Part shown: piece by piece, positions 42,880-47,772 of the stretch
How positions within the stretch are numbered: the stretch's first letter is position 1
Layout of the letters: each line of letters starts with the position of its first letter
Source: Mucidula mucida
Taxonomy: Eukaryota > Basidiomycota > Agaricomycetes > Agaricales > Physalacriaceae
NCBI GenBank assembly: GCA_015501055.1
Contig: JADNYV010000272.1
Span: 1 to 47,772 of the forward strand
Length of the DNA: 47,772 nt
Reading direction: 5' to 3'
The notes under the pieces: model-generated
Seen by the model: only the letters and a program-made list of their open reading frames with translations
Database searches by the model: none
Told to the model about the DNA's origin: nothing
Program-made: the position numbers and the translations under genes

Positions 42880-43626
42880 TCGACTTATATTAAGTTGAGC
42901 TCAAAACGACTGGCCACATGAGGAGATAGGCAAGATCATGTCCAATGACATTGGGAACTAACGTAGCAACCGCTTCGTGCAATCAGGGTGGCCGTCATTT
43001 AGCAATGTGTAATTGTACTAGCAAGAGACAGCACTTGAAGAGAATTAGAAATGGAACAGCCGTCCGGGACAGACCACAGCAGTGATTATTACTGTGCAAA
43101 CCTTGACATTGTTGACAACAGACACATAGACCTTCCAGACACATTCAGGACCAATTGAGCAAGGAGGAGCAAAAAGTGGTGGTGCAAAAAATGCTGCAGC
43201 AGGGATGGAGAAGAGGAATTGGGGTGCAAGCAATTACAAATCATGGACTACAAGTGGGAAGTGAATATTTGAAAGGGGCAGGGGATGCTGCCACCCCCAA
43301 TAAAAATGCGCCACAGAATCAGGCAAGTGTGCGGATACCCCACAAAATGGATAACCTATAGCACCTGAATCACCGAGGTAATCCATCAGAGAGTGATCCC
43401 GAGCGGAATGCGCAATCAAATCAAGGACGAAAAGGACCCGGAGACAATCAGATCCGGATATAAGCGTGATTGTATGTACCCCCCCAGCGCGGTGCCCAGG
43501 ACGACAAGCAGCACCCCCGCAGGCCTGGCGCGGCCCCGTACTGCCCCAGAGGCTGGGCGGGCCCAATATATATATTTCACTCTAACTATAATGACTCTAG
43601 ATAGAGCAGATTCTGTAATTTTGTGC

Positions 43627-43640
43627 CCTCTAGCTAGAGG
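43627..43640. repeat. Perfect palindrome CCTCTAGCTAGAGG
   Basis: 14-bp perfect palindrome. A related near-palindrome, CTCTAGATAGAG, lies about 30 bp upstream. Both sit 25-80 bp outside the truncated end of gypsy element 3. Confidence 0.55.
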
Positions 43641-43664
43641 CTTTATGGATATATCCCTACAGCA

Positions 43665-45911
43665 TAGGTTGCATTCCAAGCCTGTGGTACGCTCTCTATG
43701 ATTACTCGGAGTTTCATGTCCTGCCCCTTTGTTCCCCGGATGTACTTCCTGACTTTTTCAACTCCGTCACAACTTCACAGCAGCTTCCTTCGTCAATGCT
43801 CTGATTGCCATTACCTTCTCTTCCATTGCTTCTCTCTCTCTCCGCTCAGCATCCATGCTCTCAAAATTCCCACTGCTCTCGACACTTCATCCTCTCTAGC
43901 CGTTGTGTGATCCACTTGGGCGTATTTGGCTCAAATCTTTCTTTCGCAGGTTTTTGTTGGTAAGTTGTCGATGATATTTTAGTGATCAATACCCGTACTG
44001 TAAATAAATTCTGCATCTGACGACCCTTCCCTTGGATGGCTGCCTCCGGCAGGACTGCGTCTACTGCGGAGCTTCGCAAAACCCAATTCTTCGCCAGCTT
44101 CTTTCTTCTCCTCGTCATTTCATTTCGGTCCATAGACCCCGAATGTGTCTGGGGTTGACCCTTCTTCAGACAGAACCTGCTGACATGGCCGTGTTCGCCA
44201 CAGCTGAAGCAAAGTCCTCTTCAACGTGCATTGTCAATGTCCATTGGCCTGCCGGCTCCTCCATAGGTAACGCCGGTGGCATCTCATTGTGTATTGGCGT
44301 CGGGGTTTGTAGGATTGACTCTTGATGTAGCCACTGCGGGCTTGGGGCAGGGACTGCATGCCGGACCTCTTGCTCGCTGTTGCCTCCCACAGCTTGATCA
44401 CTCTGAATAATCTGTGCCTTCCAATCTTGTATTTCACCCGGCAACCCGTCTCGGCTGCCATAGATCTGGTCGATGATCTTCTCATTGACATTGGTCTCGA
44501 GAAGGCGTACAACATATGCGTCATCCTTCGAGTATTCCGCCTGAGTGAGCAGAACCTCGAACTTCTGGAAGAAATCTTGAGCAATGTCTGTTCCCCTGGC
44601 GCAACTGCTCAATCTGATCTGCACATCTCACGCAAGGTTGGAATCCACAAATTGCTCCTTCAAATGCTCCTTAAACTGTGTCCAGGAGACTTCCCATTCC
44701 TCTTCTGATTCACTGAAGTTCTGGTCCGTGTAGTTCTGGACCCATGCATTGACATGATCTCCTCAGATATAGGAGAGAACAACATTGATCCTTTCGGAGT
44801 CAGATGTGAATATTTTCTTCTTATCATGGATGTATGGAACATTGATTGCCACCAGCTCTTGTATTTGGTCTTGTCCCCGTTTATATCATTAAGGCTTGTT
44901 GACAAGGGATCAGCCTTTGATTTGGCATTGGCGTGATGACTGGACTCAGGTGCTTTGCTAGACAGGTGAACGGGGTGATGGATTGAAGAGGAAAGGGTGA
45001 AAATGGGGATATGGATGATGCAGATTTGGATGAAACAGGTGAGGGAATAGAGGTTTGATGAATAAGGAGGAATTGCCTAGATCTGAAAGAGAATCCAGGA
45101 TTTGATAGGGGGAATGATGATATGTACTGTAGGTAAGTAAAGTAGGCAGATATTATAACTGTCTACACTTATTTTACCAACTACTGACTATGTATCTACG
45201 GAGGCCCAAGAGCTCGTCACAAGTTCGCAATTGCCCAGCCGACGTCCCTCTGGTGTGAGGTAGCCAACGTTTTCCTAGGAACGGTGGTTGACCCGTAAAA
45301 CAGCGCCCACTAAGTGCAACTGGCCAAAAGTTTTGTTCTCGTGAGAGCGGCTACTTCCAGCACCCGAGGCAGTTATCTCTAACTGTTACCGCACTACTGG
45401 GACCAATACACATGTATGCAGACGTGCGCTGGGATTAGGATTCTGTCAATCTGTAAACAGGAAAGGAATGGGGGAATGTGCAATGATCAAACAGCGAAGC
45501 TGATCAACGATCAGGATGTGTGGTAGGTGATTGAAGATAGTTCCAATCTTCTGTTAGTGACTGACTATAGCCACAAGAGTAAACCAGGTACCACAGAGAG
45601 ACTTAGGGAAAAAGTGTTCGCATTCGTAGAACTAGGCAGGCCAGGTATATAACGAGATTGGAACTAAAGTACAATAATGCTATGCTACTGCTTATATACT
45701 AGGAAGTCGTGTTGGGACTTATTGTTGTACGTGTTTCTGCTAGGAATAGCTCCACGCCCTTGACCCAATGTTGTATGCTACTTAGTCCGTAAAACCATTA
45801 AATCGGGTGGTAACTGCATGTAAGTAATAATACTGAACGACCATGTGTGCTACAAGTGTCGGTGGTGTGAACAATAGGAAGTCCATGAGTATCAGCATGT
45901 ATGATGTCATC
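43665..45911 (-). mobile_element. Ty3/gypsy element 3, reversed, truncated and decayed
   Basis: On the minus strand: partial LTR (45911-45552), leader (45551-about 44960), gag remnants (about 44900-44130, including DGLPGEIQDWKAQIIQ and QIYGSRDGLP) and the start of pol up to the protease region. The similarity fades near 43665, just before the protease active site. It is more diverged than elements 1 and 2, with many frame changes. The LTR is cut at 45911/45912 by the next element. Confidence 0.85.
45552..45911 (-). repeat. Partial LTR of gypsy element 3
   Basis: Starts TGTTAGTGACTGAC (the LTR end in reverse) and matches the family LTR until GATGTCATC. It would continue CATGTGTTGG, but AGTGTTTTAGAG follows instead. 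Confidence 0.85.
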
Positions 45912-46179
45912 CAGTGTTTTAGAGATCAACCACGAGTTGGGCCGAATCCACGAGTAACTCGTGATTCAGCTCGCCTTGGCATCTGGTGATCGGATCAACC
46001 CGACTCGCGAGCCTAAGAAAACTCGAGTCTGCCAAGAGTCTCGCACACAGGTCAGAACATCCCCACTCGCGGCGAGTACTCGCCAGACTCACCCCATTTT
46101 CAGCCAAAAAAAAGGTTACAACATTAAAACATACAAAAAAACAACTTCTACTTTACATGCTACAAGAAATTATGTCCAC

Positions 46180-46480
46180 CATGCCCGAGGAAGTATTGCG
46201 GGACACTCAATAAGTATCGTAAAATGTCTGTGCATATAGTAAGGTAAGAGCCCGTTCCTGTGCCAAGCCCTGTGGTGACTCTCTGCCAATTGGAGCCTTC
46301 AAGATTGTGGGTTTCCCACCCGCCACACTGCCATAATCCACACAGCTTTTCCAACCGTTCTGCCTGAGGTGCCCATTCCATCGAACAAGACCTTTGTGTA
46401 CGCAGACACGTCAGCAGTGATAATCTGAGCCTTGGGAAATAAGTCCAAGATCTGGGCGTATCATTCCTCTTGTGCAGCTG
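46180..46480 (-). other. Unknown coding remnant
   Basis: One minus-strand frame reads AQILDLFPKAQIITADVSA and YTKVLFDGMGTSGRTVGKA, followed by VWIMAVWRVGN. It looks coding but matches no family I recognise; neighbouring frames are broken. It might be cargo or a transposase piece of the element starting at 45912. Confidence 0.3.
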
Positions 46481-46499
46481 CTTCCTCGTCGGCATCCGG

Positions 46500-47772
46500 C
46501 AAATCTGAAAGTGTCCCGGAAATGATTGTCGAGCATGATCAGCTCAAAAACAAACATAACTTAAAAAGACACCATATCGTGTCTCGCCCCTCTCAAGGCT
46601 CGGCACGCGAATCCGCCAGCAGGTGTTGGACAATGGCTTGAATTGAACACCACCAGAAGAAAGTGCATCACCCAAAGATGCGGCGTCTTCGCAAGGGCTT
46701 CTTGACAAATGTTTCAACTGCCCCTCCTCGTGCCTTGCTGGCGGGCAAGAAAAAACATCCCTCCACTCTTGATTGGAGAGTGCAGGAGCATTGGAATGCT
46801 GGGACGTGATGCGATAACAAGGGCGGAATATATGATTATATTGAGCAATAATGCGGAGAAGTGCTCGTCAGGGAGACTATCGCAAAGAAATAGACCAGGA
46901 GGTGGGAGCATGTACTTCCGGCAAGCAGCGCTCCTTGCTTTGGCGCTGAGCCGCCGCTTCTCCTCGACAAATTGGTCTTGACCTCCACATTGATCACGCG
47001 CCAGCCTGGGTGCAGAGGAGGAGAGTAGGGTGTGCATGTACAGTCTTTGAGAAGATTATGTGCTTTTGGATCTGTTGAACTTCAGTGAGAGAATGGAATA
47101 CATCAAAAAACTCACCCATTGGCTTCGGCTTCTTGGGAAGCTTGCCTGCTTGATCTCAAGATGCCTTGATGAGGCAGTTGAGCGTCGAGACCAATAGAGG
47201 AAGATGAGATGAGGCCTCGGCGTTGGTAACCATGCCTGGGGGGGGGGGTAAAATTGAAGGTGCTTCTCAAAGCACAGGAAACGATCCAGAAAAAAACTTG
47301 GCGGGGTCGTCACTCAAGCCAGTGGAAAATTGTAGGATACGGACCTGGAGGAGGGGCGTATATGGATGTTCCACAATGGGAACAACTTTGAGGATATGTT
47401 GCGTGTGAAGTGGGATAGGGGGCAAATGTAGAATACGGGATGTTGGGAGTGATGGAGAACATTTACAACAGAATGCTCAAATGAACACACTGGGTGGTAG
47501 GAGCGTGGGCAGATCACAAAAGCGCGCTCGTGGCGCAGAACGGGTTGGTACATTTGTCATCCAACTATGCTGGCAGAAATGTCTAACCAGAGACGGAACA
47601 ACCCATTCATCAAATACAGATGGAGGTGATTGTTGGTGACAGATTCCAAACAAGATAAGGACTGTTGCAGGCAGACACATGTCGAGGAAATGTTGATTTT
47701 GGCGTTGGGCTGAGCGCGCTCCCTCTTGCGTTGTAATAGATATTTGCCGCTCAAGCCGCCAGTTCACAGCCT
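46500..47772. other. No recognised gene to the window end
   Basis: Open stretches of 80-107 codons exist on both strands (for example 46714-47037 minus, 46709-46981 plus), but they overlap and lack domains. A run of nine G lies at about 47240-47248. If the element at 45912 is real, this is its interior. Confidence 0.35.

Larger units (their letters stand above)
42780..43664. other. No recognised gene; two short palindromes
   Basis: The region separates the uncharacterised gene from the truncated gypsy element 3. It is partly purine-rich (43140-43290) and partly GC-rich (43480-43570). No frame has a recognisable domain. It may be the remains of another insertion that truncated element 3. Confidence 0.4.
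45912..47772 (+). mobile_element. Probable left end of a second hAT-type element (right end outside window)
   Basis: At the abrupt break in the LTR the sequence begins CAGTGTTTTAGAGATC. CAGTG is a typical hAT end. The next 180 bp carry many ACTCG/CGAGT units on both strands (for example CCACGAGTAACTCGTG), like subterminal repeats. The presumed 8-bp target would be ATGTCATC (45904-45911), but the other side is not in the window. No hAT transposase motif was recognised in the 1.9 kb seen. Confidence 0.5.

Noticed and set aside
46709..47767. Coding genes in the last kilobase
   Set aside because: The open stretches overlap on both strands and show no domain, splice pattern or similarity to anything else in the window.
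1..47772. tRNA, rRNA or riboswitch
   Set aside because: No cloverleaf-like box A/box B pairs or conserved rRNA segments were noticed on reading both strands; a covariance-model scan would be needed to exclude small RNAs.

Overview
The window looks like a repeat-rich stretch of a basidiomycete (Agaricomycetes-type) nuclear genome. The evidence is the many introns of about 45-60 bp with GT...AG ends, protein families typical of mushroom-forming fungi (an exonuclease-domain protein with a Cys-rich tail, FunK1-like kinases, basidiomycete hAT and Ty3/gypsy chromodomain elements), and only one clear housekeeping gene, the U3 snoRNP protein IMP3. No species is assigned.

Layout. 1-2594: 3' part of a multi-exon exonuclease-domain gene. 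About 3000-6245 and 11164-14376: two arms of a large inverted duplication, each holding a FunK1-like kinase copy convergent with a gene for a Pro-rich protein that has a short Cys/His motif. The 4.9-kb spacer holds an APH-fold phosphotransferase remnant, an unknown gene, IMP3 and a third kinase copy. 14229-15591: a fourth kinase copy with the longest clean reading frame. 15892-17080: a broken zinc alcohol dehydrogenase. About 18335-19030: a fifth kinase fragment.

19626-33110 is a nest of mobile elements. A minus-strand transposase-like gene of a family common in Agaricomycetes is split by a Ty3/gypsy element (20442-31014, 5-bp target duplication AGAAC). The 5' LTR of that element is split by a hAT element (20736-24787, 8-bp duplication CAGACTAG). 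The hAT element in turn carries a solo LTR of the same gypsy family (21661-22187, 5-bp duplication ACAGC). A second gypsy copy (33111-39585) cuts off the 5' end of the transposase-like gene. 39587-42780 holds remnants of uncharacterised basidiomycete genes. 43665-45911 is a decayed, reversed third gypsy copy whose LTR is interrupted at 45912 by what looks like the left end of a second hAT-type element running out of the window.

Caution on broken genes: IMP3 carries nine single-base deletions, nearly all in short runs of one base, with every splice site and codon otherwise intact. The second gypsy copy shows the same kind of loss against the first. Many frameshifts here may therefore be sequencing or assembly errors rather than true decay. 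No clearly new functional system was found. The strongest items are the four-level nest, the inverted kinase/Pro-rich-gene duplication with complementary lesions, and a conserved -1 frameshift site in the gypsy family.
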